The translations under genes were made by a program, and so were the position numbers. The notes under the pieces are model-generated. The model was not told where the DNA came from. It saw nothing but the letters and a program-made list of their open reading frames with translations, and searched no databases. This document shows positions 43,549 to 52,821 of a stretch of 64,000 nt of DNA, piece by piece. Origin of the DNA: Paenibacillus wynnii. GTDB lineage: Bacteria; Bacillota; Bacilli; Paenibacillales; Paenibacillaceae. The number at the start of each line of letters is the position of its first letter. The first letter of the stretch is position 1. The stretch spans positions 1 through 64,000 of the forward strand of contig NZ_JAUSTK010000012.1 of assembly GCF_030812855.1 (NCBI RefSeq), given 5' to 3'.

Positions 43549-44970
43549 ATGACAATTTCATGTGATGTGGCGATACTAGGCGGAGGAACAGGTGGATATG
43601 TGGCAGCGATTCGTGCCGCACAGCTGGGGAAGTCAGTCGTCATAATAGAAATGGATAAATTAGGCGGGACATGTCTGCATCGAGGATGCATTCCGAGCAA
43701 ATCCCTTCTGCGCAGTGCAGAGGTATTTGCTGAAATTAATGAGAGTGAGAGCTATGGAATTGAGACTTCCGGCGTAAAGCTGGTTTTCCCGAAAGTGCAG
43801 CAGCGCAAGGAAGCGGTTGTTGAGCAGCTTCATCAAGGCGTGCAATACTTGATGCGGAAAAATAAGATTCAAGTAGTAAAAGGGAAAGGCCGTGTTATTG
43901 GTCCTTCCATCTTCTCGCCGCGAAGCGGTGCAGTAGCTGTTGAGCTGGAGGATGGAGAGATGGAGACCGTTGTTTCCAGCCATTTAATCATTGCTACAGG
44001 CTCACGTCCGCGTGTTATTCCCGGACTTAAACCGGATGGAAAAGCGATCTTCAGCAGTGAAGAAGCTTTGAAGATGGAAGAACTGCCCTCCTCCATGATT
44101 ATTCTTGGCGGCGGAGTCATCGGTGTGGAATGGGCGTCGATGCTGGCAGATTTTGGTGTCGAGGTTACCGTTGTTGAAGCCGAAGAACAATTGCTCCCGT
44201 TCGAGGATGCAGAGGTGGCTAAAGAGCTTCTTCGACTTTTGAAAAAGCGCGGTGTTAAAGTGCTGACAGGTACGAGGGTTGATACTAACAGCTGTAACGT
44301 AACCGAGGATGGAGTTACTCTGGAGGCTCAAAAAGGGGAACAAAGCCAAACGCTATCAGCAGAGAAGTTGTTGGTTTCTGTAGGAAGACAAGCTAATATC
44401 GAAAATATCGGTCTGGAAAATACAGACATTCGGTTTGAGAAGGGCATTATATCTGTGAATGATAATATGCAGACGAATGAGCCTCATATCTATGCTATCG
44501 GCGATTGTATAGGAGGCCTTCAACTGGCGCATGCAGCCAGTCATGAGGGGATAAGAGCGGTGAACCATTTGGCGGGCGAACAACTTCATCCGTATCATAC
44601 CCATCTGGTCCCTCGCTGTGTCTATTCTCGACCGGAGGTTGCCAGTGTGGGTTATCCTGAGAAAGAGGCAAAGGCACTGGGGCATGATGTAGTAACAGGC
44701 AAGTTCCCTTTCTCCGCTATCGGCAAAGCGATTGTATACGGTATGAAAGATGGTTTTGTGAAAGTAGTAGCAGATCGCAGCACAGGTGATATTCTCGGTG
44801 TACAGATGATTGGCCCGCATGTTACCGATCTTATCGGTGAAGCGGCGTTAGCTCAGATCTTGGATGCAACTCCTTGGGAAGTCGGCGAGGCTATTCATGC
44901 CCATCCAACGCTATCCGAGATTATCGGTGAGGCGATGCTGGCTGTGGATGGAAAAGCTATCGGCATGTGA
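43549..44970 (+). CDS. lpdV: Dihydrolipoyl dehydrogenase (E3)
   Basis: 473 residues. FAD site VAILGGGTGGYVAAIRA, redox disulphide GGTCLHRGCIPSK, NAD site IILGGGVIGVEWASM and C-terminal catalytic HAHPTLSE are all present. It reoxidises the lipoyl group of the branched-chain E2 encoded downstream. The ATG at 43549 follows TTGGAGGG by 9 nt; upstream frame from 43420 is not coding. First gene of the bkd cluster. Confidence 0.95.
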   Translation: MTISCDVAILGGGTGGYVAAIRAAQLGKSVVIIEMDKLGGTCLHRGCIPSKSLLRSAEVFAEINESESYGIETSGVKLVFPKVQQRKEAVVEQLHQGVQYLMRKNKIQVVKGKGRVIGPSIFSPRSGAVAVELEDGEMETVVSSHLIIATGSRPRVIPGLKPDGKAIFSSEEALKMEELPSSMIILGGGVIGVEWASMLADFGVEVTVVEAEEQLLPFEDAEVAKELLRLLKKRGVKVLTGTRVDTNSCNVTEDGVTLEAQKGEQSQTLSAEKLLVSVGRQANIENIGLENTDIRFEKGIISVNDNMQTNEPHIYAIGDCIGGLQLAHAASHEGIRAVNHLAGEQLHPYHTHLVPRCVYSRPEVASVGYPEKEAKALGHDVVTGKFPFSAIGKAIVYGMKDGFVKVVADRSTGDILGVQMIGPHVTDLIGEAALAQILDATPWEVGEAIHAHPTLSEIIGEAMLAVDGKAIGM

Positions 44971-45004
44971 GCTAAAGAGCATTTCTTTTTGCTTGTAAAG
45001 GGAT

Positions 45005-45091
45005 TATAATAAACTCAAGCCAAGTCTTAGTACCAGGTTTTAAGATCAAGTCCGCATTCGTTGGATTTCTCTGCTGGAACAAGGCTTGAGG
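45005..45091 (+). promoter_or_regulatory. Possible internal promoter and hairpin before bkdAA
   Basis: TATAAT at 45005-45010 is followed by CTCAAGCC (45014-45021) and its inverse GGCTTGAG (45084-45091), which could fold a ~78-nt leader structure. No clear -35. It may give E1/E2 genes expression separate from lpdV. Confidence 0.4.
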
Positions 45092-45117
45092 CTTTATGAA
45101 TAAGGAGGTACCTCTCT

Positions 45118-46143
45118 ATGGAATCACAAGGTACTGTAGAAACCATTAACAGACACACACAGCTTGGACTTAGCGACGGTCAGGTCATAGACATGTACAG
45201 ATATATGCTGCTCGCCCGTAAATACGACGAGCGTAGTCTGCTGCTTCAGCGGGCTGGCAAAATTAATTTCCATGTCTCCGGTATTGGCCAGGAGGCTGGG
45301 CAGGTTGCAGCAGCATTTGCGCTGGACCGCCAGAATGATTATTTTTTACCTTATTACCGTGATTATGCGTTCGTATTATCCGTTGGTATGACTACACGGG
45401 AGTTGATGCTGTCGGTATTTGCCAAAGCAGAGGACCCTAACAGCGGCGGACGGCAAATGCCGGGCCATTTTGGTAGCAAGAGACTGCGTATTGTGACCGG
45501 ATCCAGTCCGGTGACTACGCAAGTTCCGCATGCCGTAGGGTTTGCGCTGGCGGCCAAAATGCAGAAGAAAAAGTTTGTTTCCTTTGTTACCTTTGGCGAA
45601 GGTTCCAGTAACCAAGGGGATTTTCACGAAGCCTGCAATTTCGCCGGTGTGAACAAGCTCCCCGTGATTATCATGTGTCAGAATAATCAATACGCGATCT
45701 CTATTCCTGCCCATCGTCAGCTTGGCGGCAAGATTAGCGACCGAGCACTCGGCTACGGGTTTCCGGGAATACGTGTGGATGGAAATGATCCGCTGGAGGT
45801 CTACCGTGTTGTAAAAGAAGCACGTGAGCGTGCATTGGCCGGTGAAGGCCCAACACTGATTGAGGCGATGATGTACCGTCTGTCCCCACACTCTACTTCC
45901 GATAATGATTTGGCTTACCGCACTCAGGAAGAAATAGATGAGAATTGGAAAAAAGACGGTGTGGCAGGCTTCCGCAACTACCTGATCAACTTGGGACTCT
46001 GGAGTGATGAACAGGAACGCGATATGATTGCCGAGTGCAATCTCGAACTGAAAGAGGCTATTGAATACGCCGACAATGCGCCGTTCCCGAAACCGGAAGA
46101 TACGCTGCTGCATGTGTACAGCGAGTCCAAGGGAGGAGCGTAA
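45118..46143 (+). CDS. bkdAA: Branched-chain 2-oxoacid dehydrogenase E1 alpha
   Basis: 341 residues. ThDP-binding segment GEGSSNQGDFHEACNFAGV...NNQYAIS and the start YRYMLLARKYDERSLLLQRAG fit the E1 alpha family; the phosphorylation-loop-like YRLSPHSTSDND is present. Decarboxylates the 2-oxo acids of Val, Leu and Ile, giving starters for branched-chain fatty acids. Ribosome site AAGGAGGTACC. 3 nt from bkdAB. Confidence 0.95.
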   Translation: MESQGTVETINRHTQLGLSDGQVIDMYRYMLLARKYDERSLLLQRAGKINFHVSGIGQEAGQVAAAFALDRQNDYFLPYYRDYAFVLSVGMTTRELMLSVFAKAEDPNSGGRQMPGHFGSKRLRIVTGSSPVTTQVPHAVGFALAAKMQKKKFVSFVTFGEGSSNQGDFHEACNFAGVNKLPVIIMCQNNQYAISIPAHRQLGGKISDRALGYGFPGIRVDGNDPLEVYRVVKEARERALAGEGPTLIEAMMYRLSPHSTSDNDLAYRTQEEIDENWKKDGVAGFRNYLINLGLWSDEQERDMIAECNLELKEAIEYADNAPFPKPEDTLLHVYSESKGGA

Positions 46144-46146
46144 AGT

Positions 46147-47133
46147 ATGGCTATTATGGAATATATTGATGCGATTCGGTTGGCGATGAAGGAAGAAATG
46201 GAACGGGATGAATCCGTATTTATTCTTGGAGAAGATGTCGGGGTTAAAGGCGGTGTGTTCACAACCACCAAGGGACTTCAGGATCAGTTCGGCGCAGAGC
46301 GTGTACTGGATACACCTTTGGCAGAATCGGCTATTGCCGGCGTAGCTATTGGTGCTGCCATGTACGGAATGAAGCCTATTGCTGAAATGCAGTATTCTGA
46401 TTTCATGCTCCCGGCAACCAATCAAATTATCAGTGAAGCGGCCAAAATCCGCTACCGCTCCAATAACGACTGGAGTTGTCCTATTGTTATCCGGGCACCG
46501 ATTGGCGGAGGTATTTTTGGGGGGCTTTATCACTCCCAATGTCCGGAATCCATATTCTTTGGTACGCCGGGTCTCAAGATTGTAGCTCCTTATTCGGCAG
46601 CTGATGCCAAAGGTCTCCTGAAATCGGCTGTACGCGATCCTGATCCGGTCTTGTTCTTCGAGAACAAGAAATGTTACAAATTAATCAAGGAAGATGTGCC
46701 CGAAGGAGAATATACGGTACCTATCGGTGAAGCAAACCTGCTTCGTGAAGGAAGCGACATTACGGTTATCGGCTACAGTCTGCCGCTGCATTTTGCCATG
46801 CAGGCTGCAGAAGAGCTGGAGCGTGAGGAAGGCATTACCGCTCACATTCTTGATCTTCGTACACTGCAACCGCTTGACCGTGAAGCTATAATTGCTGCCG
46901 CTCGCCAGACCGGGAAGGTCCTTATAGTGCATGAGGATAACAAGACAGGGGGCATAGGCGGGGAAGTAGCAGCGATTATTGCCGAACATTGCCTGTTCGA
47001 ATTGGACGCACCGATCTTCCGTCTCTGTGGTCCTGATGTGCCGGCGATGCCGATCAGTCCGCCGATGGAGAAGTTCTTTATGCTTAGCAAAGATAAGGTA
47101 AAGGCGGAAATGCTTCGGCTGGCCCAATACTAG
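46147..47133 (+). CDS. bkdAB: Branched-chain 2-oxoacid dehydrogenase E1 beta
   Basis: 328 residues with the transketolase pyrimidine-binding fold: ESVFILGEDVGVKGGVFTTT, TPLAESAIAGVAIGAAMYG, MQYSDFMLPA and the C-terminal HEDNKTGGIGGEVAAIIAE. Forms the alpha2beta2 E1 with the gene before it. The neighbouring E2 and E3 complete the complex. Confidence 0.95.
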   Translation: MAIMEYIDAIRLAMKEEMERDESVFILGEDVGVKGGVFTTTKGLQDQFGAERVLDTPLAESAIAGVAIGAAMYGMKPIAEMQYSDFMLPATNQIISEAAKIRYRSNNDWSCPIVIRAPIGGGIFGGLYHSQCPESIFFGTPGLKIVAPYSAADAKGLLKSAVRDPDPVLFFENKKCYKLIKEDVPEGEYTVPIGEANLLREGSDITVIGYSLPLHFAMQAAEELEREEGITAHILDLRTLQPLDREAIIAAARQTGKVLIVHEDNKTGGIGGEVAAIIAEHCLFELDAPIFRLCGPDVPAMPISPPMEKFFMLSKDKVKAEMLRLAQY

Positions 47134-47165
47134 GATATTCTCGTAAACCTTTAAGGAGTGAAATT

Positions 47166-48560
47166 ATGTCTGACAACCAAAAGTTGATCGATGTGACCAT
47201 GCCTCAACTGGCAGAGTCTCTGGTATCGGCAACGATCGGCAAATGGCTGAAAAAACCGGGTGACCCGGTGGAACAATATGAGCCGTTGTGTGAGGTCATT
47301 ACAGATAAAGTAAATGCAGAGCTTCCTTCCACAATCGATGGGATTATGGGAGAGCTTTTGGCCGAGGAAGGCCAGACGGTTAATGTAGGTGAAGTGATCT
47401 GTCAAATCGTTGTACCTGCAGCCCCTTCGAATACAGTCGATCCTGCGGTACAAAAAGCTACATCAAGTCCTGCTACTGCAATCAACGGCCAAGCTGTACC
47501 GCAGGCTTCGGGAGTGAGCGCAGCGGGTCAAGCTGCAGATGCCGATGCTCCAATGCGTTCCCGGTATTCACCCGCTGTACAGACGTTGGCTGCGGAACAT
47601 CAAATTGATCTAAAGGCTGTATCCGGTACCGGCAACGGAGGTCGTATCACTCGCAAAGATGTGCTGGCCTATCTTGCTGCCGGCGGATCCGCTTCGAGCG
47701 TTCCTATGCAGAAATCGGAACCAGCGCTTAAGCAGGAGCCGATCGTTCGGGCAACACTGCCTGAGATAGAAGAGGATATTCAACCTGTGCGGAATTCCGG
47801 CCTTCATTTCAGTGAGTCCCCGCGCATCCCGACCATTGAGGTGGAAGGCGGCCGAGGCAGCAGCTCAGAGTATTTAATTGATGTAACGCCGATTCGCAAC
47901 ACCATCGCATCACGGATGCGTCAAAGTGTCACCGAAATTCCACATGCTTGGACTATGATTGAAGTGGATGTCACGAATCTTGTTATGCTTCGGAACAAGC
48001 TTAAGGATGAGTTCAAGCGCAAAGAGGGCATTAATCTTACTTATCTTGCCTTTTTAATGAAGGCTGTTGTGAGTGCCATTAAAGACTATCCAATTATGAA
48101 CTCTGTCTGGGCTGTTGATAAAATTATCGTCAAACGTGATATTAATATATCCCTTGCAGTAGGTACCGAGGACTCGGTAATGACTCCTGTCATTAAGAAT
48201 GCTGATCAGAAGAATGTAGCTGGGTTAGCACGTGAGATTGATGAGCTTGCATTTAAGACTCGTGAGGGTAAGCTGCGTCTAGATGATATGCAGGGCGGAA
48301 CATTTACTGTCAATAATACAGGATCCTTTGGTTCCATTCTTTCTTATCCAATCATTAACTATCCGCAAGCGGCGATTGTTACCTTCGAGTCTATTGTGAA
48401 GAAGCCTGTAGTTATTAACGATATGATCGCTGTGCGTTCCATGGCGAATATCTGTCTGTCTCTGGATCACCGAATTCTGGATGGGGTTATAAGCGGACGA
48501 TTCCTGCAAAGAGTTAAGGAAAATGTAGAAGGTTATACACCAGATACTAAGCTGTACTAA
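47166..48560 (+). CDS. bkdB: Branched-chain 2-oxoacid dehydrogenase E2
   Basis: 464 residues: lipoyl domain (residues ~7-80) with lipoyl-Lys in EVITDKVNAELPST, an Ala/Gln/Pro linker, an E3/E1-binding domain (YSPAVQTLAAEHQIDLKAV... GRITRKDVLAYL) and the catalytic acyltransferase domain with LSLDHRILDG. The lipoate is provided by lipB next door. TAAGGAGTG 6 nt upstream. Confidence 0.95.
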   Translation: MSDNQKLIDVTMPQLAESLVSATIGKWLKKPGDPVEQYEPLCEVITDKVNAELPSTIDGIMGELLAEEGQTVNVGEVICQIVVPAAPSNTVDPAVQKATSSPATAINGQAVPQASGVSAAGQAADADAPMRSRYSPAVQTLAAEHQIDLKAVSGTGNGGRITRKDVLAYLAAGGSASSVPMQKSEPALKQEPIVRATLPEIEEDIQPVRNSGLHFSESPRIPTIEVEGGRGSSSEYLIDVTPIRNTIASRMRQSVTEIPHAWTMIEVDVTNLVMLRNKLKDEFKRKEGINLTYLAFLMKAVVSAIKDYPIMNSVWAVDKIIVKRDINISLAVGTEDSVMTPVIKNADQKNVAGLAREIDELAFKTREGKLRLDDMQGGTFTVNNTGSFGSILSYPIINYPQAAIVTFESIVKKPVVINDMIAVRSMANICLSLDHRILDGVISGRFLQRVKENVEGYTPDTKLY

Positions 48561-48608
48561 ATGATCTGGAAGCAAGGTAAGATACTCGGGAAAAGGGGAT
48601 GTGTAGGC

Positions 48609-49307
48609 ATGAGCATCACGAACGCACGTAAGCTGGCCATTTCGTATACCCCTTTGATGGAATACGGCAAGGCCTGGGAGCTCCAAAAAAAAGCTGTACA
48701 GGCTATTGATTCGGGTGACGAACCGGAGAGTCTCATCCTTTTGCAGCATCCGCCTACGTATACGATTGGTTCACAGAACCATCCCGAGCATCTCCTCCTA
48801 AATAGCGAGCAGCTCAAAGAACAAGGTATTGCGTTGTTTGAAATTGATCGCGGAGGAGATATTACATATCATGGACCGGGTCAGCTGGTGGGCTATCCAC
48901 TATTGCGGATTGGGGAAGATGGAAAGGTGAATCTGCACGGATATCTGCGTGACCTTGAACAGGTTATTATAGATTATCTGGCATCCTACGGTATCGAAGG
49001 TGATCGCAAGCCGGAATACACAGGCGTTTGGGTTGGTGATAAAAAGATATGTGCGATCGGAATCAAGTTTAACAAAAGCCGATTTCGCAAGGGATTTGTT
49101 ACCAGTCACGGTTTTGCCTTTAATATCAGCGCAGGCATATCTGAAAAAGGTTTTCAAGGCATTATTCCCTGCGGTATTGCCCAGTTTGGTGTAACTTCAC
49201 TTGAGGAGTGTACAGGAAAAAGCCTGGATATCGAAAAGATTGCCCGTGAGCTGATCCCATATTTTCTGAGTCGATTTGCTTATGAGGAAATACTCGGGGA
49301 TTCTTAA
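48609..49307 (+). CDS. lipB: Lipoyl(octanoyl) transferase LipB
   Basis: 232 residues. Motifs QHPPTYTIGSQ, RGGDITYHGPGQLVGYP, KICAIGIKF with catalytic Lys region and IIPCGI with catalytic Cys identify LipB, which moves octanoate from ACP onto lipoyl domains. The ATG at 48609 follows AAAAGGGGA; ATG 48561 lacks a ribosome site. Its place after bkdB suggests it serves this E2. Confidence 0.9.
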   Translation: MSITNARKLAISYTPLMEYGKAWELQKKAVQAIDSGDEPESLILLQHPPTYTIGSQNHPEHLLLNSEQLKEQGIALFEIDRGGDITYHGPGQLVGYPLLRIGEDGKVNLHGYLRDLEQVIIDYLASYGIEGDRKPEYTGVWVGDKKICAIGIKFNKSRFRKGFVTSHGFAFNISAGISEKGFQGIIPCGIAQFGVTSLEECTGKSLDIEKIARELIPYFLSRFAYEEILGDS

Positions 49308-49313
49308 CATAAC

Positions 49314-49347
49314 AAATAGCAGCCTGGATCATCCGGGCTGCTATTAT
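49314..49347 (+). terminator. Terminator of the bkd-lipB operon
   Basis: AATAGCAGCC and GGGCTGCTATT pair around TGGATCATCC. Confidence 0.8.
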
Positions 49348-49359
49348 TAGCTTGTAGCT

Positions 49360-49461
49360 TTAACCTACAAGGAACGGCTCGATCACAATAAGCAGGGTAG
49401 AAGCGATCATGGCGATCAGCATCACGTAAATGAGTATGCGAAACCATTTTTTACGTTGCAT
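49360..49461 (-). CDS. Prli42-like membrane micropeptide
   Basis: 33 residues: MQRKKWFRILIYVMLIAMI then ASTLLIVIEPFLVG. A basic N-terminus followed by one membrane helix with ASTLL is the layout of Prli42, the small membrane protein linked to the stressosome in Listeria and related Firmicutes. AAAGGAG lies 7 nt upstream of ATG. Too short for ordinary gene finding; family assignment rests on length, helix and ribosome site. Confidence 0.65.
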   Translation of the reverse strand: MQRKKWFRILIYVMLIAMIASTLLIVIEPFLVG

Positions 49462-49557
49462 GAGTGACTCCTTTGGAATTAGTTTAAGTTATGGACATAA
49501 GCATTTGTTAACGCAGTACAACTATTGTAACGTATCCATGAAAGAGAGGGAAGTCCA

Positions 49558-50685
49558 TTGATAATAGAAGACCGATTGATTCAGGAATTTATGGAGCTTG
49601 TCCGTATTGATAGCGAGACAAGAAATGAACGAGAAATTGCGGATGTTCTGACGAAGAAATTCAATGCCCTTGGACTGGAAGTCATTGAAGATGATTCCCA
49701 GGAAAGAACGGGCCACGGTGCTGGGAACTTGTTCATCACTTGGCCTGCGGAGAATGGTGGGGATACACAGAAACTTCTGTTTACCTGCCATATGGATACG
49801 GTTGTTCCTGGACAGGGGATAAAGCCGACTCTGGGGGAAGACGGTTGGATTACCAGTGACGGTAGTACGATCCTTGGAGCAGATGATAAAGCAGGATTAG
49901 CTGCCTTGTTCGAAGCTATCCGGGTGATTCAGGAGCATAAGCTTCCGCATGGACAAATTCAATTCGTGATTACAGCAGGAGAAGAGTCGGGATTGTTAGG
50001 GGCAAGAGCGATGGATCCGAAGTATCTGGATGCCGACATGGGTTATGCACTGGATTCTAACGGTGAGATTGGTGCGATCGCTGTAGCAGCACCTACGCAA
50101 GCAAAGGTTACCATGCAGATCTTTGGCAAGTCCGCACATGCAGGTGTTAATCCTGAGGATGGCATCAGTGCGATTCAAGTGGCGAGCAAGGCAATTGCGG
50201 CTATGAAGCTGGGACGCATTGATAGTGAAACAACGGCCAATATCGGCAAATTCGCTGGCGGAGGCCCCACTAATATCGTCTGTGATCATGTACAACTGGA
50301 TGCCGAAGCGCGTAGTATTGTTCAAGAAAAAGTGGATCAACAGGTTGCGCAAATGCGTGAGGCCCTAGAGACAACCGTACGCGAGTATGGCGCAGAATGT
50401 GAATTCCGCAGTGAAGTAATCTATCCGGCATTCAGCTTCAACGAACATGACCCTGTGGTCCAGCTTGCAGATCGGGCCATTAAATCTTTAGGACTGACTC
50501 CACGGCTGTTTCATTCAGGCGGAGGCAGTGATGCCAACGTGTTCAATGGTCTTAAGATTCCAACTGTGAATCTGGCGATTGGATACGAGCATATTCATAC
50601 AACCAAAGAACGAATCAAAGCCCAGGATATTGTTAAAGCGGCTGAAATGGTTGTAGCGATTGTTAAAGAAAGTGTGAAAGGTTAA
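49558..50685 (+). CDS. M20 family peptidase (PepT-like, YqjE)
   Basis: 375 residues. Metal ligands are visible: His/Asp in TCHMDTVVPG, Asp in ILGADDKAG, Glu pair in AGEESGLLGA, Asp in ALDSNG and His near the end in HIHTTKERI. The dimerisation lid domain is in the middle. It is similar to PepT and B. subtilis YqjE, probably a tripeptidase or aminoacylase. TTG start after GAGAGGGA. Confidence 0.88.
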   Translation: MIIEDRLIQEFMELVRIDSETRNEREIADVLTKKFNALGLEVIEDDSQERTGHGAGNLFITWPAENGGDTQKLLFTCHMDTVVPGQGIKPTLGEDGWITSDGSTILGADDKAGLAALFEAIRVIQEHKLPHGQIQFVITAGEESGLLGARAMDPKYLDADMGYALDSNGEIGAIAVAAPTQAKVTMQIFGKSAHAGVNPEDGISAIQVASKAIAAMKLGRIDSETTANIGKFAGGGPTNIVCDHVQLDAEARSIVQEKVDQQVAQMREALETTVREYGAECEFRSEVIYPAFSFNEHDPVVQLADRAIKSLGLTPRLFHSGGGSDANVFNGLKIPTVNLAIGYEHIHTTKERIKAQDIVKAAEMVVAIVKESVKG

Positions 50686-50686
50686 T

Positions 50687-50911
50687 TTATAAAGTGCATA
50701 TAGAAGAGCTATCCCCAGGGGTGTCGATCTCAGGGGAGAGCTCTTTATATTTTGTTTGGGAAGATGGAGTACTTTGTAACGACAAAACATAAGCCAAAGG
50801 CATGTCACGGCCATATTGTTGCATCCACATGGCTAGCGCCGCTTTAATCTGATTTGGTTTGCCTACCATGATTAATGCGGAAGAGCTTGTACGGCTGAAG
50901 AGGTCATTCAT
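50687..50911 (-). CDS. mciZ: MciZ-like inhibitor of FtsZ
   Basis: 74 residues. The core ALIMVGKPNQIKAALAMWMQQYGRD resembles B. subtilis MciZ (VLVGKAWEIRAKLKEYGR), the mother-cell peptide that blocks FtsZ during sporulation. In B. subtilis mciZ also lies beside nudF, as here, divergent. Longer than the 40-residue B. subtilis peptide: the Ser/Pro-rich tail crosses a terminator hairpin. AAGGAATC lies upstream of ATG. Confidence 0.65.
   Translation of the reverse strand: MNDLFSRTSSSALIMVGKPNQIKAALAMWMQQYGRDMPLAYVLSLQSTPSSQTKYKELSPEIDTPGDSSSICTL
50703..50745. terminator. Terminator at PepT-like/mciZ boundary
   Basis: AGAGCTATCCCC pairs with GGGGAGAGCTCT, followed by TTTATATTTTG on the plus strand. 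Confidence 0.7.
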
Positions 50912-50985
50912 AGACGATTCCTTCTTTCCAGTTAAGTTTGCTATAATACACCGTATGCAGAACTGAGCCAAAGGAGACCAAAGAT

Positions 50986-51558
50986 ATGAATAAACAAGAA
51001 ATGAAATCCAACCCTGCGTTAGACGAAACAACATTGTCTACAGAGCCTATTTTCAATGGGAAAATCATCACACTTCAGGTGGATACTGTACGTCTACCCG
51101 ACGGAAACACAGCTACTCGTGAGGTAGTAAAACATCCTGGAGCTGTAGCCGTACTCGCGTTGAACAACAATAAAATGCTGGTGGTCGAGCAGTATCGCCA
51201 ACCTATGAACCGTACCGAAGTTGAAATTCCGGCAGGCAAGCTGGACCCGGGCGAAGACCCTCAATATGCAGCCGAACGAGAGCTTCAAGAAGAGACTGGT
51301 TTTCATAGCGGGGAGTTGTTTCTTCTGAAATCGTTCTATACTTCACCAGGTTTCGCTGACGAAATTATTCATTTGTACGTAACAGAGAATGCACAGCCTG
51401 GCGAAATGGCGCTGGATGAGGATGAGTTTCTAGAGGTTTCTGAGCTAACGCTGGAAGAAGCTTATCAATATATCGAGAACGGACGGATCGCTGACGCCAA
51501 AACAATGATGGCGGTATACGCTTGGCATCTCTATACGTTGACCGGACAATGGCATTAG
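50986..51558 (+). CDS. nudF: ADP-ribose pyrophosphatase (Nudix)
   Basis: 190 residues. The Nudix box is GKLDPGEDPQYAAERELQEETGF, complete with the metal-binding REL-EE. The N-terminal strand and QYRQPMNRTEVEIPAG match the ADP-ribose hydrolase group. GGAG lies upstream of ATG. Overlaps the next gene by 10 nt. Confidence 0.93.
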   Translation: MNKQEMKSNPALDETTLSTEPIFNGKIITLQVDTVRLPDGNTATREVVKHPGAVAVLALNNNKMLVVEQYRQPMNRTEVEIPAGKLDPGEDPQYAAERELQEETGFHSGELFLLKSFYTSPGFADEIIHLYVTENAQPGEMALDEDEFLEVSELTLEEAYQYIENGRIADAKTMMAVYAWHLYTLTGQWH

Positions 51559-52766
51559 AACAGGAACTGAAGAGCTGCTATTGTGATCTTCATGTTCATA
51601 TTGGCAAAGCCTCTAACGGACAGTCGGTCAAGATTAGCGGGAGTCGAGATCTTACCTTTGCGGGCATCGCCAAAGAGGCAGCAGAGCGCAAGGGGATCGA
51701 ACTCATTGGGATTATAGACAGCCATTCTCCACCGGTTCAGCAAGATATCTTGGATAGTCTGGATTCTGGAGAAATGACGGAAGCTAAAGGCGGGGGTATA
51801 TCTTACCGCGGAACTACGATTGTGCTGGGAGCGGAGATTGAGATTCGTGAACCGGGACGTAAGGAATGCCATGTGCTGGCTTTCATGCCGAACCTGAATA
51901 CGATGAAGGATTTCAGCGGCTGGATGAGCCGTCATATGCGGAATATAAATTTAAGCTCGCAACGCTTGTACGCACCAGCGCGTGAATTGCAGGATGAGAT
52001 CACTGGAAGAGGAGGCCTTCTGATTCCGGCCCATATCTTTACACCGCATAAGGGCTTGTATGGCTGTGCTGCAGAACAGATGGCTGAACTATTTGATCTG
52101 AAGCGGATTGCAGCCGTTGAGCTAGGGTTAAGTGCAGATTCGGAAATGGCCGGATATATCAGTGAGCTTGACGGTTATACCTTCCTGACCAATTCAGATG
52201 CACATTCATTGGGGAAAATTGGCCGTGAGTATAATGTTATGGAGCTGGCGGAACCCTCCTTCCATGAATTACAGCTGGCGCTTGAACGTAAAGCTGGACG
52301 TAGAGTAGCAGCCAACTTCGGACTTAATCCCCGACTGGGGAAATATCACCGGACTTATTGCAGCGGCTGCGGCAGCATTATTGATGAGGATTTTGCCACC
52401 TCGGATCGTTGTCCTTATTGCGGCAGTCCTAAGCTGGTACAAGGGGTTTTAGACCGGATTCTCCATATCGCTGACAGAGAGGTACCTAATGTGCCTGCTC
52501 ATCGCCCACCTTATCATTATCAAGTACCGTTAGATTTCATACCGGGGCTAGGAAAAGCGAAGATGAATGTTCTTTTACAAGCTTTTGGTAATGAAATGAA
52601 CATCATTCATAAGGCCCGTGAAGAAGAGATCGCTTCTGTAGCAGGCCAAGATTTAGCCTCCAAAATCATAGCTGCCCGTTCCGGCGTTCTTGAACTGTCG
52701 GTAGGGGGCGGGGGAACATACGGCAAAGTAGTGCAGCAAGGGAAACAACAAAAGGACAAGTCATAG
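51549..52766 (+). CDS. PHP-domain protein, endonuclease Q type
   Basis: 405 residues: PHP domain (DLHVHIGKASNG; IGIIDSHSP; FLTNSDAHSLGKIG) followed by a zinc finger (CSGCGSIIDEDF and CPYCGSPK) and a helix-hairpin-helix-like end (DFIPGLGKAKMNVLLQAFG). This is the arrangement of endonuclease Q, which nicks at deaminated bases; B. pumilus has a characterised member. Weak ribosome site; coupled to nudF. Confidence 0.85.
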   Translation: MALEQELKSCYCDLHVHIGKASNGQSVKISGSRDLTFAGIAKEAAERKGIELIGIIDSHSPPVQQDILDSLDSGEMTEAKGGGISYRGTTIVLGAEIEIREPGRKECHVLAFMPNLNTMKDFSGWMSRHMRNINLSSQRLYAPARELQDEITGRGGLLIPAHIFTPHKGLYGCAAEQMAELFDLKRIAAVELGLSADSEMAGYISELDGYTFLTNSDAHSLGKIGREYNVMELAEPSFHELQLALERKAGRRVAANFGLNPRLGKYHRTYCSGCGSIIDEDFATSDRCPYCGSPKLVQGVLDRILHIADREVPNVPAHRPPYHYQVPLDFIPGLGKAKMNVLLQAFGNEMNIIHKAREEEIASVAGQDLASKIIAARSGVLELSVGGGGTYGKVVQQGKQQKDKS

Positions 52767-52821
52767 ATCGGGTCGTTTCTTCATATGGTGTAACATGTGA
52801 CCGTAAAGGAGAACGCCCAAG

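Noticed and set aside
45376..46539. 387-codon minus-strand frame across bkdAA/bkdAB
   Set aside because: Antisense shadow of two well-identified genes; His/Cys-rich composition typical of antisense frames.
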